DNA of 64,000 nt from Lachnospiraceae bacterium V9D3004 (GTDB lineage: Bacteria > Bacillota > Clostridia > Lachnospirales > Lachnospiraceae), in contig JHWW01000005.1 in the NCBI GenBank assembly GCA_000621985.1, forward strand, positions 62,001-126,000, given 5' to 3'. The notes beneath the pieces are model-generated. The model was not told the DNA's origin. It made no database searches and saw only the letters and a list, made by a program, of their open reading frames with translations. Of this stretch, positions 44,209 to 52,912 are shown one piece after another. Each line of letters begins with the position of its first letter. Position 1 is the stretch's first letter. Made by a program: the position numbers and the translations under genes.

Positions 44209-46182
44209 ATGAATAACGACCAATACAACAAGTTACCAAAAATGCGCTCTTTAATAAGAAGAATTACCGAAGCAGATACAGCATACTTCAAGTATGACAA
44301 CCCTATTATAAGTGACCGTGATTATGACCTCATGGTTGAAGAACTGAAGACGCTTGAAAAAGAGACCGGAATTATCCTATCCAACTCTCCGACTAACAGA
44401 GTGTCCGGCGAAGTATTGAGCGAGCTTAAAACGGTTCAGCACTCCAAGCCTATGCTCTCCGCAGATAAGACCAAGTCCGAGGATACGCTTGTATCGTTTG
44501 CAGATAAGGATGACGTTCTTCTCTCGTGGAAGCTTGACGGTCTTACGCTTGTACTCCGATATGATAACGGTAAGTTCAGGCAGGCAATAACAAGGGGTAC
44601 AGATGGTATCTTCGGCGAGGATGTAACACACACAGTTAAGAACTTCCTTAATGTACCGCTTACGATTCCCTGTAAGAAGAAGTTCGAGGTAAGGGGCGAG
44701 GGCGTTATATTGTGGAAGAACTTTGAAAGTATCAACAACAGTCTTGATATTCCCTACTCCCACCCCAGAGGCTTGGCAGCCGGAAGTGTAAGGAAACTTG
44801 ATTCAACGGATTCAAAGGAACGTAAGCTAGAATTCATTGCATTTGAGCTGATTATGCCAAATGACAGGACAGCAAATAAACTGGATCATTTCCAGTTCCT
44901 TACCACTAACGGATTCTCTGTAGTTCCGCATATATACATAAAGGCAGGAACAGGCAGTAATAAGGTGCTACGTGCAATAAAAGACTTCAATCCCGCCGGA
45001 TATGAATATCCTGTAGATGGTCTTATTATGGAATACGCTGACATTGCTTATGGTAAAAGCCTCGGTTCAACCGGACATCACGAGAACAGGCTTATTGCCC
45101 TTAAATGGGAAGATGAATTATATGAGACCAAGTTCACCGGAATTGAGATGGCAGTTACAAGAAGTGGTATGGTAAGCCTGACTGCACTATTTGAACCCGT
45201 GGAGATTGACGGGGCTAAGGTGAGCAGAGCTTATCTGCATAATCTTAATATGGTTGACAACCTTCAGCTCGGCATAGGTGATACTATCAGCGTATACAAG
45301 GCGAATAAGATAATACCACAGATTGCTGACAACCGTACACGCAGCGGAACATATATGATCCGCAGGGAATGTCCGTGTTGTAATGCCAGGCTCACTATCC
45401 ATAAGTCATCAGGTGGAACAAGACAGCTGTTTTGTGACAATCCCCACTGCACAGCAAAGCTTGTAAGGAAGTTTGTTCACTTCTGTAAAAAGACCAGAAT
45501 GAATATAGAAGGTCTTTCAGAGAAGACGTTGACAAAGTTCATATCAAGGGGCTGGATTAAGGACTTCGCTGACCTGTACCGTCTTGAACAGTATAAGGAT
45601 AAGATTATTAATACTGACGGATTCGGAATGAAATCATACGAAAGACTCCAGACATCCATTGAGAAAAGCCGACACTGCACTCTTAATAAGTTCATTGCCG
45701 CTATGGGAATACCGATGGTCGGCAGGACTGCCGGAAGAACTATCAGCAGATACTTCAACGGTTCTTGGAGTGCGTTTGAACAGGCACTTATGGAAAACTT
45801 CGACTTCACCAATCTTAAGGACTTTGGGGAAGTAATGCATGAAAACATGTATCTGTGGTACACGGATAAAGAGAATGAGAAACTGTGGAGACCATTATTA
45901 TCAATATTAGAATTCAGGGAGGATGATATTATAATGACAAATAACGCCAAAACAAATGTATTTACAGGAAAGACCATTGTTACAACTGGAAAGCTTGTTG
46001 GATATACAAGAAACGGTATTAATAACCGGATAATGTCACTTGGAGCAAAAGCAGGTTCTTCTGTTACACGTAATACCGACTATCTCATTGTCGGCGATAA
46101 ACCCGGAAGCAAGCTCACAAAGGCAAGAGAGCTTGGGATTACGATATTGTCGGAGCAGGAGTTTGAATCAATGATTGCCTGA
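44209..46182 (+). CDS. ligA: NAD-dependent DNA ligase, element-borne
   Basis: 657 aa, nearly full length for LigA. Adenylation Lys in SWKLDGLTL near residue 108; GTDGIFGEDVTHTVK and VRGEGVILWKNF complete the nucleotidyltransferase; CPCCNARL...CDNPHC is the zinc finger near 390-412; an HhH region and a C-terminal BRCT domain (FTGKTIVTTGKLVGYTRNG) follow. It is likely a second copy in the cell, since bacteria need a housekeeping ligA elsewhere. Together with YqaJ and RecT it could seal annealed DNA. Confidence 0.95.
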   Translation: MNNDQYNKLPKMRSLIRRITEADTAYFKYDNPIISDRDYDLMVEELKTLEKETGIILSNSPTNRVSGEVLSELKTVQHSKPMLSADKTKSEDTLVSFADKDDVLLSWKLDGLTLVLRYDNGKFRQAITRGTDGIFGEDVTHTVKNFLNVPLTIPCKKKFEVRGEGVILWKNFESINNSLDIPYSHPRGLAAGSVRKLDSTDSKERKLEFIAFELIMPNDRTANKLDHFQFLTTNGFSVVPHIYIKAGTGSNKVLRAIKDFNPAGYEYPVDGLIMEYADIAYGKSLGSTGHHENRLIALKWEDELYETKFTGIEMAVTRSGMVSLTALFEPVEIDGAKVSRAYLHNLNMVDNLQLGIGDTISVYKANKIIPQIADNRTRSGTYMIRRECPCCNARLTIHKSSGGTRQLFCDNPHCTAKLVRKFVHFCKKTRMNIEGLSEKTLTKFISRGWIKDFADLYRLEQYKDKIINTDGFGMKSYERLQTSIEKSRHCTLNKFIAAMGIPMVGRTAGRTISRYFNGSWSAFEQALMENFDFTNLKDFGEVMHENMYLWYTDKENEKLWRPLLSILEFREDDIIMTNNAKTNVFTGKTIVTTGKLVGYTRNGINNRIMSLGAKAGSSVTRNTDYLIVGDKPGSKLTKARELGITILSEQEFESMIA

Positions 46183-46218
46183 TACCTTATAATTAATTGT
46201 ATATTATTTTATTATTTG

Positions 46219-46269
46219 ACAAAACGAGACAGATCGATTACTCTCGGTCTTCCTCGTTTTGTTTTTTTA
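46219..46269 (+). terminator. Terminator of ligA
   Basis: ACAAAACGAG pairs with CTCGTTTTGT around a 24 base loop and runs into TTTTTTT. Confidence 0.88.
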
Positions 46270-46353
46270 TAAACATTATCAAATTAATACTGATTCTACT
46301 TTTATATTATAAACAATTTTATGTTTATGGCAATACAAAATGTATATCATGCT

Positions 46354-46397
46354 ATTGTACGTATGTATTTTCTATATGTAATTTACATATGTACAAT
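46354..46397. promoter_or_regulatory. Palindrome upstream of the Mor-like gene
   Basis: ATTGTACGTATGTA (46354-46367) and TACATATGTACAAT (46384-46397) form an inverted repeat with 13 of 14 matches. No U-tract. Candidate operator for the Mor-like regulator 74 bp downstream. Confidence 0.5.
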
Positions 46398-46470
46398 ACA
46401 CATTTACATTACCACGCAAAAATTATACAATCCAAACAACGAATGTTGTAAAGCGTAGAAAGGAGCAACT

Positions 46471-46761
46471 ATGGAACGCATACTTGAAGACACTGAACCA
46501 TGTGATTTGGCAGGCAACTATCGACTGATTGCCGAAAAGATTGGTGTTAGGAATGCTTACGAGCTGTATTGTTGTTTTCATGGACTGCAGATACAATTCC
46601 CTCAACGATTCTTTTCAAATGAATGCATAGAAAGGCGAATGTCATCTGAAAGAAGTAATGGTGTTCCAATCCGTGAAATCGCAATTAAATATAACTACTC
46701 CGAATCCAGAGTACAGCAGATATTAAGGAAATGCAATAACACGAATATAGAAAATGATTAA
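46471..46761 (+). CDS. Mor-family transcriptional regulator
   Basis: 96 aa, AAAGGAG upstream. AGNYRLIAEKIGVRNAYELYCCFHGLQIQFP is the Mor dimerisation region and REIAIKYNYSESRVQQILRK the C-terminal HTH. Mor of phage Mu activates a middle promoter; clostridial mobile elements carry short homologues. It lies 128 bp before the three-gene cassette 46890-50123 and is the obvious candidate to control it. Confidence 0.8.
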   Translation: MERILEDTEPCDLAGNYRLIAEKIGVRNAYELYCCFHGLQIQFPQRFFSNECIERRMSSERSNGVPIREIAIKYNYSESRVQQILRKCNNTNIEND

Positions 46762-46889
46762 ACAGGGAAAAACAGTTATCTCAGGCAAATTTTGAAAAAA
46801 TTTATAACAGTAGTATTCCATAATAACAAATAGAAACATGTTTATTATTTCGTATTTTATGTTATACAATTAAGACAGAGGGATAGATT

Positions 46890-48278
46890 ATGGGGAAACT
46901 AAATGATATTGATGACAATATTAGAGAAACGGCGGAAAAAGATTGGGGTATCACAAAGGGATATTGTAAAGAAAACAGAGATAAATTATGGGATGATACA
47001 AAAGCTAAAACCAACTATAAAAATATGACTTTTGGTGATAAACAGACATATCGTGATAAAATAAGTGGCAATATCTTACACAAGAGTAATGATGCAGCAA
47101 AAAATAAATATCATATGAAGAACGAAGCAGGCGAAAATATATCTACAAAATGGGCTGGTCACTCGCCAGAGACGGATCATATTAACTCTCTAAAATCTCT
47201 TCACAATAAGGCAAAACAGAATGTATTTTTAAGCGATGATGATTTGAGAGAAATAGCTAATTCAAAAGCTAATTATCGTGTTACTTCTAAGTCATTTAAT
47301 GCCTCTAAGGGTGAAAAAAGCGATTATCTTCTGGCGTTGGATCTTAATAATGACCTCACACATGAAGCAAGAACTGCACTTATTAGTGAAAAACTAAGGT
47401 CAGATATTGTTCTTCAAGGGAAGTTTGCCGAGCGTACTGCTAAGAATATTGGATCAGCATATGCTGTAGGTGCTGTTGACACTGCAGTTGAGAATGTTAT
47501 TCCTTTGACAAATGTTGCTGTTAATAAAATGATGGAAGTAATTAATGGTGAAGAATTATTATCGGATGCAGTCAAAGAATTTGGAAAGTCAACTGCAACA
47601 GTTGCAGCTACCGGAGGTGCTAAAAAAGTTGTTAGCAAAGCAGCCAAAGAATACATACAAAGAAGTCAGAATAGTGCAATTCAATATCTCGCAAATTCCA
47701 ATGCTATTGGAAGCATTGTTGCAGTATCCCAGGTTATAAAGGATTCTGCTGTAAAATATGTTAACGGAGATATTGATGAAAAAGAATTTTTAGTGGAATC
47801 GGCTACAAACGGTTCATCATTATTAATGGCAGTTAAAATAACCGAAAAAACATCAAAAATAGTCTCTAATATGGGTAAGATGGCTGGTCTGACAGCAGGT
47901 GTTCTGCCTGTATTGGCAACTATGATTACAACATCTGCCTGCAGCGCAATCGTATCCGCATTCAAAATATCAAGAAATCACGATTATAAATTAAAAGAGA
48001 ATCAAATAAAGCGTCTTGAAAAAGAAGCCCTCAGCGAAATGGAACTTCAACGCAAGAGATTTAATGAACTGGTAGAAATTGAAAACCAGGAAATGGACAA
48101 AGCTATAAAAGAAGGATTTAATATGATTTTTGAGTGTTCGCTGGAAAAATCGTTCAATGCCGAAGGTGTAGTACAGGGTATTAACCGAATACTTGCAGTA
48201 TTTGATGAGGAGGTGAGGTTTAATTCCATTGATGAATATGAATCTCAATTGGATTCTACATTACAATTAAACTTTTAA
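46890..48278 (+). CDS. HNH-like protein with glycine-zipper C-terminus
   Basis: 462 aa, GAGGGATAG upstream. Residues 90-141 resemble an HNH/His-Me nuclease core: ETDHI (E94, D96, H97), then ANYR with Asn 128, and Asn 137-x-x-Lys-Gly. Residues about 180-370 contain small-residue-rich helices (AVGAVDTAVENVIP, STATVAATGGAKK, MAGLTAGVLPVLATMITT) like membrane-inserting glycine zippers. A coiled coil follows (375-415). First gene of a tight cassette with 48299-49108 and 49122-50123. A nuclease or membrane-active effector is possible. Family not recognised. Confidence 0.75.
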   Translation: MGKLNDIDDNIRETAEKDWGITKGYCKENRDKLWDDTKAKTNYKNMTFGDKQTYRDKISGNILHKSNDAAKNKYHMKNEAGENISTKWAGHSPETDHINSLKSLHNKAKQNVFLSDDDLREIANSKANYRVTSKSFNASKGEKSDYLLALDLNNDLTHEARTALISEKLRSDIVLQGKFAERTAKNIGSAYAVGAVDTAVENVIPLTNVAVNKMMEVINGEELLSDAVKEFGKSTATVAATGGAKKVVSKAAKEYIQRSQNSAIQYLANSNAIGSIVAVSQVIKDSAVKYVNGDIDEKEFLVESATNGSSLLMAVKITEKTSKIVSNMGKMAGLTAGVLPVLATMITTSACSAIVSAFKISRNHDYKLKENQIKRLEKEALSEMELQRKRFNELVEIENQEMDKAIKEGFNMIFECSLEKSFNAEGVVQGINRILAVFDEEVRFNSIDEYESQLDSTLQLNF

Positions 48279-48298
48279 AAATGGGGGTGAGTTTATTT

Positions 48299-49108
48299 AT
48301 GGATCCTATTACACTTGGTATAATAGGTGCAGGTGTTGTAAAATCATTTAGCAATACCAACAAAGCTAATAAGCTGAATGAAAAGGCTTTGGAGAAATAT
48401 GGTAGAGCATTTGAGATTGAAAATGAATCACAGTTACTTGTGCAAAAAAAAGCCGAACTGACAGATAAAAGATTATGTAATGTAGCAAAGAAAAAAAGAG
48501 CGATAATTTCAAATACCTTACCACAATTTGTTGATGTATACAGTCAGATACAAAAAGTTGAAATATCATCAAAGAACGAACAGACAGATTTCGCCATATC
48601 AAAGTATGGCTCTGGTATATCAGTTCTTCAATCCATGTCTATATCATTTGCAAAAAGTATAACTGATACAGACCTGGTATGCGGTTGTATTATGGGACTG
48701 CTGGGTACAACCTCCAAGATGGAATCTGAAAGATTCCATTCGGCAGCAAGCAGTCAGTTGCGTTCAGCAAATGTGGTACATTCACAGGCACAATCAATTG
48801 TTGCTGTGTATGATGCAATAATCGGCAGGGCTGACAGAATTGCCAAACTGCTTATGGCAATGAACACTCTATGGATGAAATCAATTAATCAGACTAAGGA
48901 AACAATTGAACGCAAAGGATTGAATATAAGAAATTATAGTGAGTTTGATAAAGGTGTATTAATGACATGTGTTAATATTGCTGATGCCGTGTCTAAGATA
49001 ATTGATGTTCCCGTTGTGGATGAAAACGGTGAGCTATGTCAGTCAGCAGAGGAAATGATAATGACTGGAGAAAAATATATATCAGAAATGAATACATTAA
49101 TAATGTAG
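48299..49108 (+). CDS. Helical hypothetical protein, cassette gene 2
   Basis: 269 aa. The ATG at 48299 (MDPITLGIIGAGVVKSF) has GGGGGTGA upstream, while the earlier ATG at 48281 overlaps that site. The N-terminus is a short hydrophobic Gly-rich helix; residues 25-75 are charged and likely coiled coil; two hydrophobic stretches follow (SVLQSMSISFAKSI, CGCIMGLLGTTSKM). No catalytic motif is seen. It lies 20 bp after gene 1 and 13 bp before the ferredoxin gene. Confidence 0.7.
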   Translation: MDPITLGIIGAGVVKSFSNTNKANKLNEKALEKYGRAFEIENESQLLVQKKAELTDKRLCNVAKKKRAIISNTLPQFVDVYSQIQKVEISSKNEQTDFAISKYGSGISVLQSMSISFAKSITDTDLVCGCIMGLLGTTSKMESERFHSAASSQLRSANVVHSQAQSIVAVYDAIIGRADRIAKLLMAMNTLWMKSINQTKETIERKGLNIRNYSEFDKGVLMTCVNIADAVSKIIDVPVVDENGELCQSAEEMIMTGEKYISEMNTLIM

Positions 49109-49121
49109 GAGGGTTAAGAAA

Positions 49122-50123
49122 ATGAAGGTATTAAAAGTGAACGAAAATTGCAATGGTTGCGGAATGTGTATTATGAATTGTAATTATTTACAGGAGAATG
49201 ATGATGGCAACGCAGAATTCATCATAGGAAAAAGCATATCAGATACTGATATGCCGACAGTCAGTAAGGTTGTAGAAGAATGCCCCTGTAACGCAATCAG
49301 TATCGTTGAAGAAGGAATTACAGACAAAAGCGGATTAGAGGGTGCAAAAGAAGTAATTAAAAAACTTAAGAAACAGATGGATGATATTATAGTAAAAAGA
49401 ACAGACGACTTAATATTTAACGCCGATAATTTTTTTATTGATTTTCCGGTATCTGCTAAGGAATGTGTTGTTGATTATTCATCAGAAAGTCAGGCAAGAT
49501 CCGCTGCACGAGACGAATTCAAAAGATTATGTTATTCTGAAAGTGCGTACAGACCTATACTTAAGAGATTATTTGTAGAATATAAGGTAAATATTCTTAA
49601 ACCTTATTATGATTGCAGCGACACCGAAGGCAACGTTTATTATAATTATAATAAACAGGTACGGGATATGTTGAAAAGAGCATACGCAGAAATAAAAAGC
49701 TTTATTGGAGATAAGATACCTGAATCATTTACTGATTTTTCTGTGTATCCTTCATCTGCAAACGATATTAATATAATGATGCTTGAAAAATTTGATAATA
49801 GAAGTACTAATTCAGGAATTATTGGTGAGTTATCCAGCTTTGACAGTTATATGTCAGAGGTGGATTATACTGACTATGAAGAATATGTTGGAGAAGGTAA
49901 GTTTGGAAGATCAAAGTATAAAAAGAAGTATCAATTCAATGGACTTAGTAATGCCATAAGCGAATTTATAAAGGATCTAAAATTTGCAATAAAATTACAA
50001 TCAAGAGATATTCAAAACTCGGCAATTGAAATTGCTGATAATGCACTTAAAAACTTCGATAAAAAATTAAGAGAAGAAATGAAGAAGAAAATTGATGAGC
50101 TTGAACGTATAGTTGAAGGATAA
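49122..50123 (+). CDS. Ferredoxin-domain protein, cassette gene 3
   Basis: 333 aa, GTAGGAGGG upstream. Residues 1-62 form a one-cluster ferredoxin: Cys 10, 13 and 16 in CNGCGMCIMNC and Cys 54 in ECPCNAI, enough for one [4Fe-4S] cluster. The remaining 270 residues are a helical domain of unknown type, ending with a coiled coil (NFDKKLREEMKKKIDELERI). Ferredoxin domains usually pass electrons or sense oxidation; here the role is open. The terminator at 50221 ends the cassette. Confidence 0.82.
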   Translation: MKVLKVNENCNGCGMCIMNCNYLQENDDGNAEFIIGKSISDTDMPTVSKVVEECPCNAISIVEEGITDKSGLEGAKEVIKKLKKQMDDIIVKRTDDLIFNADNFFIDFPVSAKECVVDYSSESQARSAARDEFKRLCYSESAYRPILKRLFVEYKVNILKPYYDCSDTEGNVYYNYNKQVRDMLKRAYAEIKSFIGDKIPESFTDFSVYPSSANDINIMMLEKFDNRSTNSGIIGELSSFDSYMSEVDYTDYEEYVGEGKFGRSKYKKKYQFNGLSNAISEFIKDLKFAIKLQSRDIQNSAIEIADNALKNFDKKLREEMKKKIDELERIVEG

Positions 50124-50220
50124 GGATAAAAATGTTTTAACGAGATAGTCCGTACAAATTAATATTTCATTGATTTCAATAATAAAACCCGGAAGACCCA
50201 TTTTTTTGTGGAAAGTTCTC

Positions 50221-50253
50221 AGGGCAGATAGTTCAGACTATTGAACATTCTGC
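50221..50253 (+). terminator. Terminator after the ferredoxin gene
   Basis: AGGGCAGA pairs with TCTGCCCT, with an inner GTTCA/TGAAC stem, then TGTTTT. It closes the plus-strand block; the minus-strand restriction genes begin 90 bp further on. Confidence 0.78.
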
Positions 50254-50342
50254 CCTTGTTTTCCCTTGAAAATGAATATTCTAGCTTTCAAACTAAAATA
50301 TTTATCCTTACTTCAATTAATCTGTAACTATAATCAATCTTT

Positions 50343-52868
50343 TCATCCTTTAATAAGCGGCAATATTACATCATAAAACTTCTTTGTCCACTCCGCATGA
50401 AACCTTGCCATCTGAAGCCAATCAGTTTCATTTTCTATACTGACGTTATTAAGCTGAACATAAATCTTGGATGATTTTTTATCTTCTCCACGATCCCAAA
50501 TCAGCGTTGTCCTCAGCTTGTCTTCTATCTCTGCTTTATGGGCATAAATGCTATCATAAACCGACTTATTCTCTTCTTTACTTCTGTTTAGTTTTATTTC
50601 TGCCCTTGCACAGTCATAGTTTGCCACACAGCACAGATAAAACCCACCTAATCCGAAAAATCCATTGATACTGTTGAACCGGGATGGATTCATATTGCTG
50701 AAAGGACCTTCAGAACCATGCTCCTGTTGGATGATTGGCAGCGCATATGACCAATATTTTCTTCTCAGCTCAAATCTGCTTCCGGGATCGTCCAAATCCT
50801 CTTCGCCTTCATCTCTCAGAAAAAAAACCAAATCCGCCGTATCTTCATCATATAACTTGAACAGACGGCTTAAAACAGATAATTTGCTTTGTGTACTTGT
50901 ATTGGTCCATACATGAATGCCATCTCCAATCTCTAACGATTTTGTGAAAGCATCTTCAGTGGTACTGAAATGAAGCGCAATATTATCGTCATCAGACATT
51001 GCCAGTTTTGTTATGATGGACTTATCCTCTTCATAAAGTATCTGAATAACCTTTTGGAACATTTCAACCCAGCTAGCCACAGGTTGCTCCGTCTTTTTGA
51101 ATGAAAATCTTGCGATCGTCCTTCCAGTCAGTTCACCTTCATCTTCCAACGTATAAGATTCCAACTGCTTTTCTTCCGGTTTATAAGCCGTCACCGGTCT
51201 CTTCCAGATTGTTAATGCTCTTTCTTTTAGGAAGTCGCTTCGCTCTTCTAATTCAGGTAACGACCATTTCTCTTTCCTTGATATCCACATATTAAGACGA
51301 ATACCACTGTCATCAAAGCCGTTTTCCATAGTCTTTTTTTCTATGAATGAACTATTACTGTATTTTGAATTATATGCCGTCAATGTCAGATTTGCGATTC
51401 TGTGAAGCCATGTCTCATGTATCTCGTCATAATCATCCCCCAGTTCCTTCTGCCATACGGGAGTCAGATGCTGTGGCATGATATGCTCGATTGAATAATC
51501 TCCATCATCAAAATGGCGATATACATCTTTATCCTCAGCAGTACCATAGTTTTCAAGGCGTTCCAGTATGTATATCTTATTCTTGCTGTTCATCTGATAA
51601 ACAGCCCTATCCACAAAAGCTTGTGAAAATTCCTCATCACTCGGGAAGCGTGCGCGCTCTTTCTTTGTTATCAGAGCATATTTAACCTTCTCCACATAAT
51701 TATCCTCTGAACCTTCATAACGCACAATCTCCCTGTGAAGCAACAGAAAGATCTTATTCAACGCATTGGTAGGCAGATCACATATATTTCTGCGGAAAAG
51801 ATAATTTTCAGCCATCAGAAATATCTCCGTTACCTGATACAGTGCCAGCTTATTCTCATCATATAACCGCAATACTTCAAGAAAATACGGTCTTGCAACT
51901 GTCGTTTCCAATCTATTCAGTCTGAAAATACAGGCGTTCAATTCCTTGCTCCCTGTATTACCGTCTAAGAGTATCTGATACCGTTTGGCATAAGAAAGCA
52001 TCTCTGTCAATAGCGGTTCAGGTGATGTCTCATTCTGATTAACATATTCCTTAAAAGTTATATAAATCTTCTTCTGCGGTGGAATCGCCTGCTGTTTAAC
52101 ACTTAGATAATCTCTTATAAAAGCACTCACATCGTACTTCGTGTATACCTCAATCTTGTTCCAATATTTATCGTAATAATCCTCCTGCTCTTTGGAAGGA
52201 AGCCCCATAAGAATAAAGTTCCTTATCTTATCACCTTCACTCAGATCCAGACCTGTTGAATTAAGGCTTTCAAATATTAGTTGCGGATTATCATCCTTAT
52301 CAAGCCGAATGTTTATTATTTCCAAACAACAAATAGCGTCATAAAGCTGGTCTATTGTTATTTCCTGCTTCTGAATCCTGTCAAAAAAATAATCATAGTT
52401 CACCGTAAGATTGGATTCACGGATATGATCTGACGGATCATCAAATAGTTTTCCAAAAGCTCGTTGATCATTTTTTACCGGTTTAAGCTTGATGCGGGTT
52501 TCCTCCGGTTTCCATTTGTCAACTAAGTATTCTTCAAAGATCCGCTGTTTCAGATTGGATGTCTCAGAAGACATCACTCCCTTGTCTATCAGGTTATACA
52601 TTGCCAGAAATAACAACGATACTGTAGTCAATCTCTGCTGACCGTCAATTATGAGAAACTCCTCATTATGACCATCAGGATTATACACAGAAACAATGCT
52701 GCCGAAAAAATGGCTTTTACGTTCTCCTTTTACAATCTTTACCAGATCATCGTAAAGCTGTTTACAATTTTCTGTCTTCCAGTCATAATTTCTCTGATAG
52801 ACAGGAATTACAAATCTCTTATCAGACCCCTCCATGTATTTAACAAATTTGCATTCCGAACCCTTCAT
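50343..52868 (-). CDS. GmrSD-like DUF262/DUF1524 restriction protein
   Basis: 841 aa. DUF262 at the N-terminus with FVIPVYQRNYDWK and the nucleotide-binding motif LIIDGQQRLTTVSLLFLA near residue 72. DUF1524 near 455-510 with the HNH-type motif YSIEHIMPQHLTPVWQKE and HRIANLTLTAYNSKYSN. A DUF4268-like domain forms the last 250 residues. The GmrSD class is a type IV restriction system that cuts modified phage DNA. It lies 44 bp after the helicase gene, so it forms part of the restriction operon. Confidence 0.92.
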   Translation of the reverse strand: MKGSECKFVKYMEGSDKRFVIPVYQRNYDWKTENCKQLYDDLVKIVKGERKSHFFGSIVSVYNPDGHNEEFLIIDGQQRLTTVSLLFLAMYNLIDKGVMSSETSNLKQRIFEEYLVDKWKPEETRIKLKPVKNDQRAFGKLFDDPSDHIRESNLTVNYDYFFDRIQKQEITIDQLYDAICCLEIINIRLDKDDNPQLIFESLNSTGLDLSEGDKIRNFILMGLPSKEQEDYYDKYWNKIEVYTKYDVSAFIRDYLSVKQQAIPPQKKIYITFKEYVNQNETSPEPLLTEMLSYAKRYQILLDGNTGSKELNACIFRLNRLETTVARPYFLEVLRLYDENKLALYQVTEIFLMAENYLFRRNICDLPTNALNKIFLLLHREIVRYEGSEDNYVEKVKYALITKKERARFPSDEEFSQAFVDRAVYQMNSKNKIYILERLENYGTAEDKDVYRHFDDGDYSIEHIMPQHLTPVWQKELGDDYDEIHETWLHRIANLTLTAYNSKYSNSSFIEKKTMENGFDDSGIRLNMWISRKEKWSLPELEERSDFLKERALTIWKRPVTAYKPEEKQLESYTLEDEGELTGRTIARFSFKKTEQPVASWVEMFQKVIQILYEEDKSIITKLAMSDDDNIALHFSTTEDAFTKSLEIGDGIHVWTNTSTQSKLSVLSRLFKLYDEDTADLVFFLRDEGEEDLDDPGSRFELRRKYWSYALPIIQQEHGSEGPFSNMNPSRFNSINGFFGLGGFYLCCVANYDCARAEIKLNRSKEENKSVYDSIYAHKAEIEDKLRTTLIWDRGEDKKSSKIYVQLNNVSIENETDWLQMARFHAEWTKKFYDVILPLIKG

Positions 52869-52912
52869 CTATAGTTCCTCCGTCCCTATTCATATCTGTT
52901 ATGCAAGAACAC

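Noticed and set aside
45477-45977. 166-codon minus-strand frame
   Set aside because: Antisense to ligA, which has all catalytic motifs on the plus strand.
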